Positions 1 through 8,105 are shown, numbered from the stretch's first letter. The stretch is DNA of 64,000 nt from Blastococcus aurantiacus (GCF_900102425.1 NZ_FNBT01000003.1:62001-126000), one strand, 5' to 3'. Program-made: numbers and translations. Notes: a model not told the origin generated them from the sequence alone.

Positions 1-216
1 GCCGGCGCCGCCGACGCTGTCGCCGAAGGCGATCGAGTAGCCGTAGAGCACCCAGAGCACGCTGATCAGCGCCAGCGCCCCGAAGCTCATCATCATCATG
101 TTCAGCACGCTCTTCGCGCGGACCATGCCGCCGTAGAAGAGCGCGAGGCCTGGGGTCATCAGCAGCACGAGCGCCGCGCTGGTGAGGATCCAGGCGGTGT
201 CGCCGGTGTTGACCAC
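1..216 (-). CDS. amtB: Ammonium transporter, N-terminal part (gene runs off the window)
   Basis: Only the first 72 codons lie in the window. The protein begins [20 protein letters not shown] and continues with [20 protein letters not shown], the hallmark first two helices of the Amt/MEP/Rh family of membrane ammonium channels. The GTG start at 214-216 is chosen because a strong AGGAGG lies a few bases upstream and the family N-terminus begins there. In M. tuberculosis amt sits next to ftsY and is followed by glnB and glnD. Here a cbi transporter operon separates amtB from ftsY, and glnB/glnD would lie outside the window. A GlnR-like site is present upstream (separate entry). Confidence 0.93.
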   Translation of the reverse strand, partial: MVNTGDTAWILTSAALVLLMTPGLALFYGGMVRAKSVLNMMMMSFGALALISVLWVLYGYSIAFGDSVGGAG

Positions 217-312
217 GGCAACCTCCTGAGGGGGTCGTCGGCCGGACGGCCGGTCGGTGGCGCCGGTCCCTGCGAGGTGAGGGCGACGTGGCGTTCACCG
301 TGCCGCGCGCAT

Positions 313-351
313 GTTTCTGCTGGCAGCGCGCCGGTGTTTCGCCGCGGTGAA
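313..351 (-). promoter_or_regulatory. Possible GlnR binding site upstream of amtB
   Basis: On the minus strand TTCAC, six bases, then GAAAC are seen (351 down to 336), followed by a second GAAAC at 317-313, 23 bases further on. The actinobacterial GlnR box is a gTnAC-n6-GaAAC pair repeated at about 22 bases, so the first pair fits well and the second pair keeps only its GAAAC half. The site lies 97-135 bases before the amtB start, and amtB is a classic GlnR target. This is a pattern match only. Confidence 0.4.
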
Positions 352-434
352 CTCCGCACCGCGTGTCGGCACCCCAGGTTGCGACCGTGTTGCGCGGCCC
401 CGTGCGGGCGGCTCCGCCACCGTCGCGTGGCTAA

Positions 435-451
435 TTGCAAACGACAGGCAA
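435..451 (+). promoter_or_regulatory. Nur-box-like inverted repeat before cbiM
   Basis: TTGCAA-ACGAC-AGGCAA fits the Streptomyces Nur box (tTGCaa-n5-ttGCAA): the first half is perfect and the second keeps GCAA. Nur is a Fur-family nickel-sensing repressor. The site ends 12 bases before the GTG of cbiM and overlaps an AATAAG that could be a -10 element, so binding would block the promoter. The spacing would give a nearly leaderless mRNA. It suggests that nickel is the transported metal. I see no sign of a cobalamin riboswitch. Confidence 0.5.
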
Positions 452-463
452 TAAGGTCGGGGC

Positions 464-1159
464 GTGCACGTACCCGACGGATTCCTCGACGCCCCGACGT
501 CCGCCGCCACCGGAGTGCTGGCCGCGGGGACCGTGGCCCTGGCCCTGCGGAAGGCACGCGAGGAGCTGGACGAGCGCACGGCCCCGCTGGCCGGCCTGAC
601 CGCGGCCTTCGTGTTCGCGGTGCAGATGATGAACTTCCCGGTCGGCGCCGGGACCAGCGGCCACCTGATGGGTGGCGCACTGACCGCCGTCCTCGTCGGG
701 CCCTGGACGGCGGTGCTCTGCATGACCGTCGTGCTCCTGGTGCAGGCGGTGCTCTTCGCCGACGGCGGGCTGACCGCGCTGGGCACCAACGTGACCCTCA
801 TGGGGCTGGTGGCCGTCGGCGTGGGCTACGGCCTGTTCCGCCTCCTGGTGGCCGTGCTGCCGAGGAACCGGACCGGCTTCCTCACCGCGGCCGGGGTGGG
901 TGCCTTCGCCTCCGTGCCCGTTGCCGCACTCACCTTCGTGCTGCTCTTCGCGGCCGGCGGCGTCGCCGACATCCCGGTCGGCACGGTCGCCGCGACGATG
1001 GGCGGCATCCACGTGCTCATCGGCCTCGGGGAGGCGGCGATCACCGTCGTGGTGCTCGGGGCCGTGCTCGCCGCCCGGCCCGACCTCGTCCACGGGGCCG
1101 CCCACCTGCGGAGCGCCGACGCGCTGCTCCGCCGTCCCGAGGCCGTGCTGCCGCGATGA
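464..1159 (+). CDS. cbiM: Nickel/cobalt ECF transporter substrate-binding membrane protein CbiM/NikM
   Basis: 231 residues, the S component of a group of energy-coupling-factor importers for Ni2+ or Co2+. The N-terminus MHVPDGFLDAPTSAATG matches the conserved MHIPDGFL of CbiM/NikM, in which His2 and the free amino end bind the metal. That fixes the GTG at 464 as the true start. Several hydrophobic helices follow, with a conserved FPVGAGTSGHLMGG loop (about residues 52-65) and a MGGIHVLIGLGEA segment near residue 180. It overlaps the next gene by ATGA and is the first gene of a four-gene operon. The Nur-like box just upstream favours nickel over cobalt. Confidence 0.93.
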   Translation: MHVPDGFLDAPTSAATGVLAAGTVALALRKAREELDERTAPLAGLTAAFVFAVQMMNFPVGAGTSGHLMGGALTAVLVGPWTAVLCMTVVLLVQAVLFADGGLTALGTNVTLMGLVAVGVGYGLFRLLVAVLPRNRTGFLTAAGVGAFASVPVAALTFVLLFAAGGVADIPVGTVAATMGGIHVLIGLGEAAITVVVLGAVLAARPDLVHGAAHLRSADALLRRPEAVLPR

Positions 1160-1539
1160 CCGACGCCCCCGTGAACCGCCGCGGCCGGACCACCGGCTTC
1201 CTCCTCGTCGGTCTGCTCGTCGCCCTGCTCGTCGCGGGCGTCGGCAGCTACTACGCCAGCAGCTCCCCCGACGGCCTGGAGTGGTCGGCCGAGGAGGAGG
1301 GCTTCCTCGACACCGCGGAGGACAGCGCGGCCGCCGACTCGCCGCTGGCCGACTACGCGGTCTCCGGCGTGGACGACGGCCGGCTCTCCGGGGGCCTCGC
1401 CGGGGTCATCGGGGTCGTCGTGACGCTGGTCCTCGCCGGCGGCATCACCCTGCTCGTCCGCCGCCGCTCCGGCAGCCCGGCCGACGACACCGCGGACGAG
1501 CGCGCCGACGCGGGGACCCCGCCCAGCCCGAGGTCCTGA
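1156..1539 (+). CDS. PDGLE-domain (CbiN-like) membrane component of the Ni/Co transporter
   Basis: 127 residues with two predicted transmembrane helices (about 13-31 and 88-108) and the diagnostic PDGLE motif at residues 38-42 in the external loop. The loop between the helices is strongly acidic (EEEGF, DTAEDSAAADS). PDGLE proteins take the place of CbiN/NikN, the small partner that allows metal loading of CbiM. The ATG overlaps the cbiM stop by four bases (ATGA), so translation is probably coupled. The last ~20 residues are polar and acidic and presumably cytoplasmic. Confidence 0.9.
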   Translation: MTDAPVNRRGRTTGFLLVGLLVALLVAGVGSYYASSSPDGLEWSAEEEGFLDTAEDSAAADSPLADYAVSGVDDGRLSGGLAGVIGVVVTLVLAGGITLLVRRRSGSPADDTADERADAGTPPSPRS

Positions 1540-1540
1540 C

Positions 1541-2323
1541 GTGGGCGCCCGCCACGGCGGCGCGCTGAGCGCCCGGTACGTGGCGGGCACCAGCCCCGTG
1601 CACCGGCTGCCCCCGCACGTGAAGCTCGTCGCGGTCCTCGCGTACGCGCTGGTCGTCGTCGCCACCCCGGTGCACGCCGGCTGGGCCCCGTGGGCGTACG
1701 CCGGCTACCTGGTGGCGGTGCTCGCCGTCGCCGCGGTCGCGGGTGTGCGGCCGGGCCGGCTGGCCCGCAGCCTCGTCGTCGAGACGCCGTTCGTGGTCTT
1801 CGCCCTGTTGCTCCCCTTCGTCACGCGCGGGCCGCGGGTCGAGGTCGCCGGGCTGTCGCTCTCGGAGAGCGGTCTGCAGACCGGCGGCGCCCTGCTGGCC
1901 AAGGCGACGCTGTCGGTGCTGGCCGCCACCGTGCTGGCCGCGACGACCGAGCCCCGGGCGCTGCTGCGCGGCCTCGAGCGCCTCCGGCTGCCCGCGGCAC
2001 TGGTGCAGATCCTCGGGTTCATGATCCGGTACGTCGACGTCGTCGGCGGCGAGCTGCACCGCATGCGGGTGGCCCGCGAGTCCCGCGCCTTCGACGGCCG
2101 GCGCCGGGGAGCGCTGCGGGTGGTCGGAGCGGCGGCGGGCGCGCTGTTCATCCGCTCCTACGAACGCGGCGAGCGGGTGCACCTGGCGATGCTGTCCCGC
2201 GGCTACACCGGCCGGCTGCCCGGCGGGCCGGCCGTCGCCGTCCCTCCACGGGACTGGGCGACCGGGCTCACCCTGCCCCTCGCCGCGGCCGCGGTCCTCG
2301 CGACGGGGATGCTGCTGGGGTGA
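1541..2323 (+). CDS. cbiQ: ECF transporter transmembrane T component CbiQ
   Basis: 260 residues. CbiQ links the S component to the ATPase. Hydrophobic helices occupy roughly residues 28-70, 85-105 and 235-258. The second half carries the usual coupling helices, with short Ala-Arg-Gly type signatures such as MRVARESRAFDGR near residues 168-180. It starts at a GTG one base after the preceding stop, in the context SARYVAGTSPVHRLPPHVKL, which is typical of the family. It overlaps cbiO by GTGA. Confidence 0.92.
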   Translation: MGARHGGALSARYVAGTSPVHRLPPHVKLVAVLAYALVVVATPVHAGWAPWAYAGYLVAVLAVAAVAGVRPGRLARSLVVETPFVVFALLLPFVTRGPRVEVAGLSLSESGLQTGGALLAKATLSVLAATVLAATTEPRALLRGLERLRLPAALVQILGFMIRYVDVVGGELHRMRVARESRAFDGRRRGALRVVGAAAGALFIRSYERGERVHLAMLSRGYTGRLPGGPAVAVPPRDWATGLTLPLAAAAVLATGMLLG

Positions 2324-3063
2324 GCACCACCCCCTCCCTGCTGGTCGAGGACGTCGCCTTCGCCTACCCCGACGGCCACCAGGCGCTGTACGGCGTGGAC
2401 CTGCGCATCGAGCCGGGCGAGCGGGTCGCCCTGCTGGGCCCCAACGGGGCGGGCAAGACGACGCTGGTGCTGCACCTCAACGGGATCCTGCGGCCCGGGC
2501 GCGGGACGATCAGCGTGGCCGGGCTGCCCGTCACGAAGACCAACCTGCGGGAGGTCCGCCGCCGCGTCGGCATCGTCTTCCAGGACCCGGACGACCAGCT
2601 GTTCATGCCGACCGTCGGCGAGGACGTCGCGTTCGGTCCCCGCAACCTCGGGCTGCCGGAGCCCGAGGTCGCGGCTCGGGTGGCCGCCGCCCTGGAGCAG
2701 GTCGGCATGGAGGGGTACGCCGACCGCCCGCCGCACCACCTCTCGTTCGGGCAGCGGCGGCGGGTCGCCGTCGCGACGGTGCTGTCGATGCACCCCGAGA
2801 TCCTGGTGCTGGACGAGCCGTCGTCCAACCTGGACCCGGCCGGCCGCCGGGAGCTCGCCGAGGTGCTCGACGCGCTACCGGTGACCCTGCTGATGGTCAC
2901 CCACGACCTGCCCTACGCGATGCAGCTGTGCGCACGGTCGGTGGTGCTCGACCGCGGCGTCGTCGTCGCCGACGGCGGGACCCGGGGGCTCCTGGCCGAT
3001 CCCGCGCTGCTGGCGCGGCACCGGCTGGAGCTGCCCTACGGGTTCGGCCCCACCCGGGCCTGA
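2320..3063 (+). CDS. cbiO: ECF transporter ATP-binding protein CbiO
   Basis: 247 residues and a complete ABC ATPase: Walker A GPNGAGKT (40-47), Q-loop FQDPDDQLF, signature LSFGQRRRV, Walker B ILVLDEPSSNLDP and the switch histidine in MVTHDLPYAM. FQDPDDQLF is typical of CbiO/EcfA ATPases. The GTG start overlaps the cbiQ stop. It closes the cbiM-PDGLE-cbiQ-cbiO operon, which has a single ATPase gene, as usual for dedicated metal ECF importers. Confidence 0.94.
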   Translation: MSTTPSLLVEDVAFAYPDGHQALYGVDLRIEPGERVALLGPNGAGKTTLVLHLNGILRPGRGTISVAGLPVTKTNLREVRRRVGIVFQDPDDQLFMPTVGEDVAFGPRNLGLPEPEVAARVAAALEQVGMEGYADRPPHHLSFGQRRRVAVATVLSMHPEILVLDEPSSNLDPAGRRELAEVLDALPVTLLMVTHDLPYAMQLCARSVVLDRGVVVADGGTRGLLADPALLARHRLELPYGFGPTRA

Positions 3064-3166
3064 CCCGCCGGCGTCAGCCGACGACGGCACTGGTCGGCTT
3101 CCGCCCCCGGTCCGCTCCTCGCTCGCTGGCGCTCGCTGCGATGCTCCCGCCGGCGTCAGCCGACGA
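3064..3166. repeat. 21-bp direct repeat flanking the cbiO-ftsY gap, with a repetitive spacer
   Basis: The same 21 bases occur at 3064-3084 and 3146-3166. The second copy is the end of ftsY and its stop codon, so the first copy is a duplicated ftsY tail. The spacer between them contains two copies of GCTCGCTGGCG/GCTCGCTGCG-like words (about 3118-3142). This looks like an old short duplication or an intergenic repeat element. No gene is visible in it. Confidence 0.55.
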
Positions 3167-4346
3167 TCGCCTCCGCGAAGGCCTTCGGCTCGAACGGGGC
3201 CAGGTCGTCGGCCCCCTCCCCCAGCCCGACCAGCTTCACCGGGATGCCCAGCTCCTGCTGCACCCGGACGACGATGCCGCCCTTGGCGGTGCCGTCGAGC
3301 TTGGTGAGCACCACGCCGGTCACCTCGACGGCCTCGGTGAAGACCCGGGCCTGGACGACGCCGTTCTGCCCGGTCGTGGCGTCGAGGACGAGCAGCACCT
3401 CGGTGACCGGCGCCTGCTTCTCGACGACCCGCTTCACCTTGCCGAGCTCGTCCATCAGCCCCGACTTGGTGTGCAACCGCCCGGCGGTGTCGACGACGAC
3501 GGTGTCGACCTCGGCCTCGACGCCGGTGCGCACGGCCTCGAAGGCGACCGACGCCGGGTCGCCGCCCTCCCTGCCGCGGACGGTGAGCACGCCGACGCGC
3601 TCGCCCCACGTCTCGAGCTGGTCGGCGGCGGCGGCGCGGAAGGTGTCGGCGGCGCCGAGGATCACGCTCTTCCCGTCGCCGACGAGGGCCCGCGCGATCT
3701 TGCCGACCGTCGTCGTCTTGCCGGCCCCGTTGACCCCCACCACGAGGACGACGCCCGGGCGGCCGTCGCGCCGCTCGGTGCCCAGGGTGCGGTCGAGGTC
3801 CGGGCCGAGGACGCCGGTGAGCTCGGAGACGAGGAGGTCGCGCAGCTCGGTGCCCGACGCGGTGGCCAGGACCATCGACTGGGTGCGCAGCCGCTCGACG
3901 ATCCGGGTGGTGGCGCCGATCCCGATGTCGGCGGCCAGGAGGGTCTCCTCGATCTCCTCCCAGTCGTCCTCGGTCAGCTTCTCCCTGGCCAGCACGGTGA
4001 GCAGGCCGCGCCCCAGGGAGGACTGCGAGCGCGCCAGCCGGGAGCGCAGCCGCACGAGGCGGCCGGCCGAGGGCGGCGGGGTGTCGAAGACCAGCCCGGG
4101 CTCGGGCTCGGCCGGGGGCAGCTCGACGGTCTCCGGCGGCAGGCCGAGACCGGACGCGGTCGACCCGTGCGGCGTCGGCGGGGACTCCGGGGCCTGGGGC
4201 GCGGGCGGCCGCGGGCGGGTGAGGGTCGTGCCGGCCACGGCGTCGTCGTCCAGGCGGGTGGTGCGCCGTCCGGCGCTGACGAGCAGACCGATCCCGGCGA
4301 CGAGCCCGACCACGAGGATCGCGATCGCGATCAGCACGAATTCCAT
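3156..4346 (-). CDS. ftsY: Signal recognition particle receptor FtsY
   Basis: 396 residues. FtsY docks SRP-ribosome complexes at the membrane with GTP hydrolysis. The start MEFVLIAIAILVVGLVAGIG gives an N-terminal membrane anchor as in actinobacterial FtsY, followed by a Pro/Glu-rich linker and the NG domain. G motifs are visible: GVNGAGKTTTVGKIA, DTFRAAA, DTAGRLHTKSG and TKLDGTAKGG. A longer reading upstream lacks family similarity, so the ATG at 4344-4346 is used. In M. tuberculosis ftsY lies directly next to smc; here about 3.8 kb of other genes lie between them. Confidence 0.95.
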   Translation of the reverse strand: MEFVLIAIAILVVGLVAGIGLLVSAGRRTTRLDDDAVAGTTLTRPRPPAPQAPESPPTPHGSTASGLGLPPETVELPPAEPEPGLVFDTPPPSAGRLVRLRSRLARSQSSLGRGLLTVLAREKLTEDDWEEIEETLLAADIGIGATTRIVERLRTQSMVLATASGTELRDLLVSELTGVLGPDLDRTLGTERRDGRPGVVLVVGVNGAGKTTTVGKIARALVGDGKSVILGAADTFRAAAADQLETWGERVGVLTVRGREGGDPASVAFEAVRTGVEAEVDTVVVDTAGRLHTKSGLMDELGKVKRVVEKQAPVTEVLLVLDATTGQNGVVQARVFTEAVEVTGVVLTKLDGTAKGGIVVRVQQELGIPVKLVGLGEGADDLAPFEPKAFAEAIVG

Positions 4347-4432
4347 GTCCCCGAGTCTCCCAGCCCGGGCCGGTACCGCAGCGGCGGCTCCCGGGGGGCG
4401 CGGCTCACAGGTCCGTAGGTCAGGCTTGGTCC

Positions 4433-6106
4433 ATGGCACCGACCGCGGCGAACCCGCCCGCACTCCTCCTCGGCCCCCTGCTGCGGCACGTCGACCCCGT
4501 GTCGGCAACGGTGTGGGTGGAGACCGACCGGCCGTGCGTGGTCGACGTGCTGGGCCGCACGGCGCGCACCTTCTGCGTCGCCGGGCACCACTACGCGCTC
4601 GTCGTGGTGGAGGACCTCGAGCCCGGCAGCACCACGCCGTACGAAGTGCGGCTCGACGACGTCCGGGTCTGGCCCCCGGCGGACTCGGAGTTCCCGCCGA
4701 GCCGGATCCGCACCGCGGGAGGTCCCGGGCCCTTCCGGCTGGCGTTCGGCTCCTGCCGCTACGCCAGCCCGCGCACCGTGGAGGAGAGCGAGGGCATCCC
4801 GCCCGACGCGCTCGACCTCTACGCCCAGCAGATCGCCGCCCAGCCGGAGGACCGCTGGCCCGACGCGCTGGTGCTCCTCGGTGACCAGGTCTACGCCGAC
4901 GAGCTCACGAAGCAGACGAAGTCGCTGCTGCACCGGAGGCGCGACCGGCACGCCGGGCAGGTGGCGCCCGAGGACGAGGTCGCGGACTTCGAGGAGTACA
5001 CGCGCCTCTACTACGAGTCCTGGCAGGACCCCCAGGTGCGCTGGCTGCTCTCCACGATCCCGTCCTCGATGATCTTCGACGACCACGAGATGATCGACGA
5101 CTGGAACACCTCGGCGGCCTGGCGCGCGACCGCGTCCCGGGAACCCTGGTGGACCGGACGGATCACCGGCGGGCTGGTCAGCTACTGGGTCTACCAGCAC
5201 CTGGGCAACCTCAGCCCGCAGGAGCTGGACGCCAACGAGACCTGGCAGGCGATCCAGGACATGGCCGAGGACGACGAGGTGCGCGACGCCGAGCCGATGC
5301 TGCGCGGGATGGCCGAGCTGGCCGATGCCGAGCCGGCGACGATCCGCTGGAGCTTCGTCCGGCACTGGGGCGACGCGCGGCTGCTCATGATCGACAGCCG
5401 GGCCGGCCGGGTGCTCGAGGAGCAGCACCGCCGGATGCTCGACGAGGAGGAGTTCGCCTGGGTCGAGGCCGCCATGCGGCGGGCCGTCGACGAGGGTGTC
5501 GAGCACCTGATCCTCGGCACCTCGCTGCCCTGGCTGCTGCCGCACGCGATCCACAACCTGGAGCGGTGGAACGAGACGCTCAACGTCCGGCACCACAACC
5601 GCTGGCGCGGCCGGATCGCCGAGAAGGTCCGCCAGGGAGCGGACCTGGAGCACTGGGCCGCCTTCGGGCACTCCTTCGAACGCCTGGGCGCGGCGCTGAC
5701 CTCGGTCGCCCGCGGCGACCACGGCCGGGCCCCGGCCACCGCGCTGGTCCTCTCCGGCGACGTCCACCACGCCTACGCCGCCGAGCTCGTCGAGCCCGGT
5801 GACCTCGAGGCGCGGGTGCACCAGCTCACCGTCTCCCCGCTCCACAACCAGGCGCCGCACCCCATCCGCGTCGGCTTCAAGATCGGCTGGAGCCGGACGG
5901 CGCGGCGCTGGACCGAGCGCCTGGCGCGCTTCGCCAAGGCCGAGCCCACCGACCTCCGGTGGGACAAGCAGGCCGGTCCGTTCTTCGGCAACCAGATCGG
6001 CGAACTGGTGCTGGAGGGCCGGGGAGCGCGCTTCCTGCTGTCGGTGTCGGAGATCGGCGACACCTCCCTGCGGCAGGTGCTCGACACCCCGTTGTCCGAC
6101 GCCTGA
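4433..6106 (+). CDS. PhoD-like phosphodiesterase/alkaline phosphatase
   Basis: 557 residues of the PhoD-like metallophosphatase family. Metal-site motifs appear in order: LLGDQVYADE near residue 149, SMIFDDHEMIDDWN near 213, LGTSLPWLLPHAIHN near 362 and the C-terminal LSGDVHHAY near 440. The N-terminal ~90 residues form the beta domain seen in the family (SATVWVETDRPCVVDVLG). No signal peptide or Tat motif is present, unlike secreted PhoD, so this form is probably cytoplasmic and its substrate is unknown. It is followed 12 bases later by an EEP-family nuclease/phosphatase and then a RES-like gene, which suggests a phosphoester-handling operon. Confidence 0.88.
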   Translation: MAPTAANPPALLLGPLLRHVDPVSATVWVETDRPCVVDVLGRTARTFCVAGHHYALVVVEDLEPGSTTPYEVRLDDVRVWPPADSEFPPSRIRTAGGPGPFRLAFGSCRYASPRTVEESEGIPPDALDLYAQQIAAQPEDRWPDALVLLGDQVYADELTKQTKSLLHRRRDRHAGQVAPEDEVADFEEYTRLYYESWQDPQVRWLLSTIPSSMIFDDHEMIDDWNTSAAWRATASREPWWTGRITGGLVSYWVYQHLGNLSPQELDANETWQAIQDMAEDDEVRDAEPMLRGMAELADAEPATIRWSFVRHWGDARLLMIDSRAGRVLEEQHRRMLDEEEFAWVEAAMRRAVDEGVEHLILGTSLPWLLPHAIHNLERWNETLNVRHHNRWRGRIAEKVRQGADLEHWAAFGHSFERLGAALTSVARGDHGRAPATALVLSGDVHHAYAAELVEPGDLEARVHQLTVSPLHNQAPHPIRVGFKIGWSRTARRWTERLARFAKAEPTDLRWDKQAGPFFGNQIGELVLEGRGARFLLSVSEIGDTSLRQVLDTPLSDA

Positions 6107-6118
6107 GAGGCTGGGGCG

Positions 6119-6934
6119 GTGACCGACCCCTTCGGCATCCGCCCCGCCCCCGGGCCCGACCAGCCGCCCATCCCGGTCCGGCTGGTCACCTTCAACACCC
6201 ACCACGGGGTCGGTGAGGACGACCGGCACGACCTCCCGCGGCTGGCCAAGGTGCTGGCCGCGGCCGACGCCGACGTCATCTGCCTGCAGGAGGTCGACCG
6301 CTGGTTCGGCGAGCGCAGCGAGGACGTCGACCAGGCGCTGCTGCTCTCCCGCGCGCTGGACATGCAGCTGGCCTGGGGGCCGGCCATCGACGAGCCGCAC
6401 CCCGGGGACCGGCCGCGACGCCAGTACGGCAACGCGCTGCTGTCGCGACTGCCCATCCTGATCAGCGACGTGCACCGGCTGCCCGGCACCGGTGAGCCCC
6501 GCAGCGCCCTGCGCACGATGCTCGAGCTCGACGGCGGCACGCTGTGGGTGACCGCGACCCACCTCACCACCCGGTCGGCCGCCGAACGGGCGGAGCAGGT
6601 GGCCGCCCTCGCCGCGCTGCACACCGAGCAGATGGCGTCCGGCGTCCTCGTGGGCGACTTCAACGCCCGGCCCGACGCCCCGGAGCTGCACCCGCTGCGC
6701 GAGCGGTTCACCGACGCCTGGGAGCTGGCCGAGGACCGCGGTGACCAGGCCGGCTGGCGTTTCTGGCAGCGCGACGAGGGGCACACGCACCCGGCGCACT
6801 CCCCGCACCGGCGCATCGACCAGGCGTGGGTCTCCGCCGGCGTCACCGTCGCCGAGGCGCGGGTCCTGGATGCCGAGGGCGCGTCGGACCACCTGCCCTT
6901 CCTGGTGGACCTGCGCATCCCCTCCGGCGTCTGA
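6119..6934 (+). CDS. Endonuclease/exonuclease/phosphatase (EEP) family protein
   Basis: 271 residues with the DNase I/EEP fold motifs: TFNTHHG (about 24-30), the metal-binding Glu in CLQEVDRWF, VTATHLTTRS, GDFNARPDAPEL and the C-terminal ASDHLPFLVDL with catalytic Asp-His. The family covers DNases, inositol phosphatases and sphingomyelinases; nothing here decides the substrate. There is no signal peptide. The GTG start is chosen for its position 12 bases after the PhoD-like stop. Its own stop overlaps the next ATG by one base (TGATG), so the three genes are likely translated together. Confidence 0.87.
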   Translation: MTDPFGIRPAPGPDQPPIPVRLVTFNTHHGVGEDDRHDLPRLAKVLAAADADVICLQEVDRWFGERSEDVDQALLLSRALDMQLAWGPAIDEPHPGDRPRRQYGNALLSRLPILISDVHRLPGTGEPRSALRTMLELDGGTLWVTATHLTTRSAAERAEQVAALAALHTEQMASGVLVGDFNARPDAPELHPLRERFTDAWELAEDRGDQAGWRFWQRDEGHTHPAHSPHRRIDQAWVSAGVTVAEARVLDAEGASDHLPFLVDLRIPSGV

Positions 6935-7440
6935 TGCCCGCGGCCGCGGTCGTCGGCGGGGACGACCCCCTGGGCCGCACCGTCGGTCGCACCTTCTACC
7001 GCGCCGTGGACCCGGCCCACCGCGACGCCGCGCTGGCCGGCTCGCGGTCGGCCGGCCGCTATTCGCGACCGGACGTGCCCACGCTCTACCTCAGCGCGTC
7101 CCGCGCCGGCGTCGCCGCCGCGATGATTGCCCACACGGATGCCCGGAGCCCGACCCTGGACGTGCTGGGCGTCGAGGTGGAGGCCGACCGGATCGTCGAC
7201 CTGCGCGCACACGAGGCACTGCGATCCATCGGCATCGACCCCGCGGACGCCGCTGTCGACTGGCAGGAGATCGTCGCGGCCGGCGGCTCGCCCCCGTCAT
7301 GGCGCGTCCGCGAGGCCGTGGAGCGGCAGGGAGCGCACGGCCTGATCGACCCGTCACGCAAGCAACCGGACCTCTGGCACCTGGTGCTCTTCAGATGGAA
7401 CCACCCGGGTGCGCCCGGCGTCCGCGTGATCCCGGGCTGA
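6934..7440 (+). CDS. RES-domain-like protein, apparently lacking the usual catalytic Glu
   Basis: 168 residues. The pattern RTFYRAVDP, then GRYSRPDVPTLYLS, then GLIDPSRKQPDLWHLVLFRW resembles the RES fold (Arg...Glu...Ser), known from NAD+-phosphorylase toxins such as MbcT. The Arg (FYR) and the Ser (DPSR) are visible, but where RES proteins have Ala-Leu-Ala-Glu this protein reads AGVAAAMIAH, with no Glu in that place. No Xre-type antitoxin gene is adjacent. The start ATG overlaps the previous stop (TGATG). It may be an inactive or repurposed RES protein, or may use another acidic residue. The family call is by eye. Confidence 0.6.
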   Translation: MPAAAVVGGDDPLGRTVGRTFYRAVDPAHRDAALAGSRSAGRYSRPDVPTLYLSASRAGVAAAMIAHTDARSPTLDVLGVEVEADRIVDLRAHEALRSIGIDPADAAVDWQEIVAAGGSPPSWRVREAVERQGAHGLIDPSRKQPDLWHLVLFRWNHPGAPGVRVIPG

Positions 7441-7469
7441 GCGACCCCTCCGGCGTGGAGTGCGGTCGA

Positions 7470-8105
7470 CTACGCCGGCAGGTCGTCCCAGCCGGCCGGC
7501 AGCCGCGGCGTGGCCCAGGCGGGGTCCGGACGCCAGCTGTCCCAGTCCTCGCCGAACGGCGGCTCGTTCCCCTCCAGCCGACGGATGACGTCGGCCGCCT
7601 CTGCGCGCACGCGCTCCCCGGTCGCGGCGTCGAAGACCCCGCGATCCACGAGCTGGTCGAACTCGTCGGCGTCCTTCCACCACCAGACCCGGTCGGGCGT
7701 GGCGACGACGTCGAGCGCCAGGTCCATCGACTCGATCCCGATCGCCGTCCTGCGGAACGGGCGCTGGAGGTTGACGTACCACCCGTACCGCTCGCCGGTC
7801 GGCAGCCAGCTGGCCCACACGGCGTGCCAGTCACCGGGCCGGAGGATCCACAGGCACGAGACGTCCCACACTTGCTCCACGTGCACCCAGTCGCCGCGTT
7901 CGAGCAGGTCGATGATCCTCGCCGTCCGGTCACCCGGGTCCTCCCGGTGCGGCGGGGTCATGGGCACCTTCCGCACCGTGCCGGCGGGGAGCCAGAACAG
8001 CAGGCGGTCGGGGGTGTCCTCGACGACCACGAGCGGACGGGCCGCCCACACGCGGTCCAGCCAGACCTCGTGGTGCACGACGACGTCCCCGGGCGCCCAT
8101 GTCAT
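7470..8105 (-). CDS. DUF402 family protein
   Basis: 211 residues. The C-terminal half shows the DUF402 core: LALDVVATPDRVWWWKDADE followed by FDQLVDRGVFDAATGERV, giving the clustered Asp/Glu residues that bind divalent metal in this fold. The N-terminal part (WLDRVWAARPLVVVEDTPDR) is the usual beta-barrel start. Characterised relatives hydrolyse nucleoside di- or triphosphates, and FomD acts on CMP-phosphonates; the substrate here is unknown. It is convergent with the RES-like gene (30-bp gap) and lies 29 bp after smc on the same strand, so it could be read through from smc. Confidence 0.8.
   Translation of the reverse strand: MTWAPGDVVVHHEVWLDRVWAARPLVVVEDTPDRLLFWLPAGTVRKVPMTPPHREDPGDRTARIIDLLERGDWVHVEQVWDVSCLWILRPGDWHAVWASWLPTGERYGWYVNLQRPFRRTAIGIESMDLALDVVATPDRVWWWKDADEFDQLVDRGVFDAATGERVRAEAADVIRRLEGNEPPFGEDWDSWRPDPAWATPRLPAGWDDLPA

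Noticed and set aside
216-463. A cobalamin riboswitch before the cbi operon
   Set aside because: No B12-box or conserved riboswitch pairing is seen in the 247-bp gap; the Nur-like box explains control better.
4331-6892. A long minus-strand frame opposite the PhoD-like and EEP genes
   Set aside because: The plus-strand frames carry full catalytic motifs; the antisense frame has none.
6934-7440. A complete toxin-antitoxin pair at the RES-like gene
   Set aside because: No Xre-type antitoxin gene is next to it; its upstream neighbour is an EEP enzyme.
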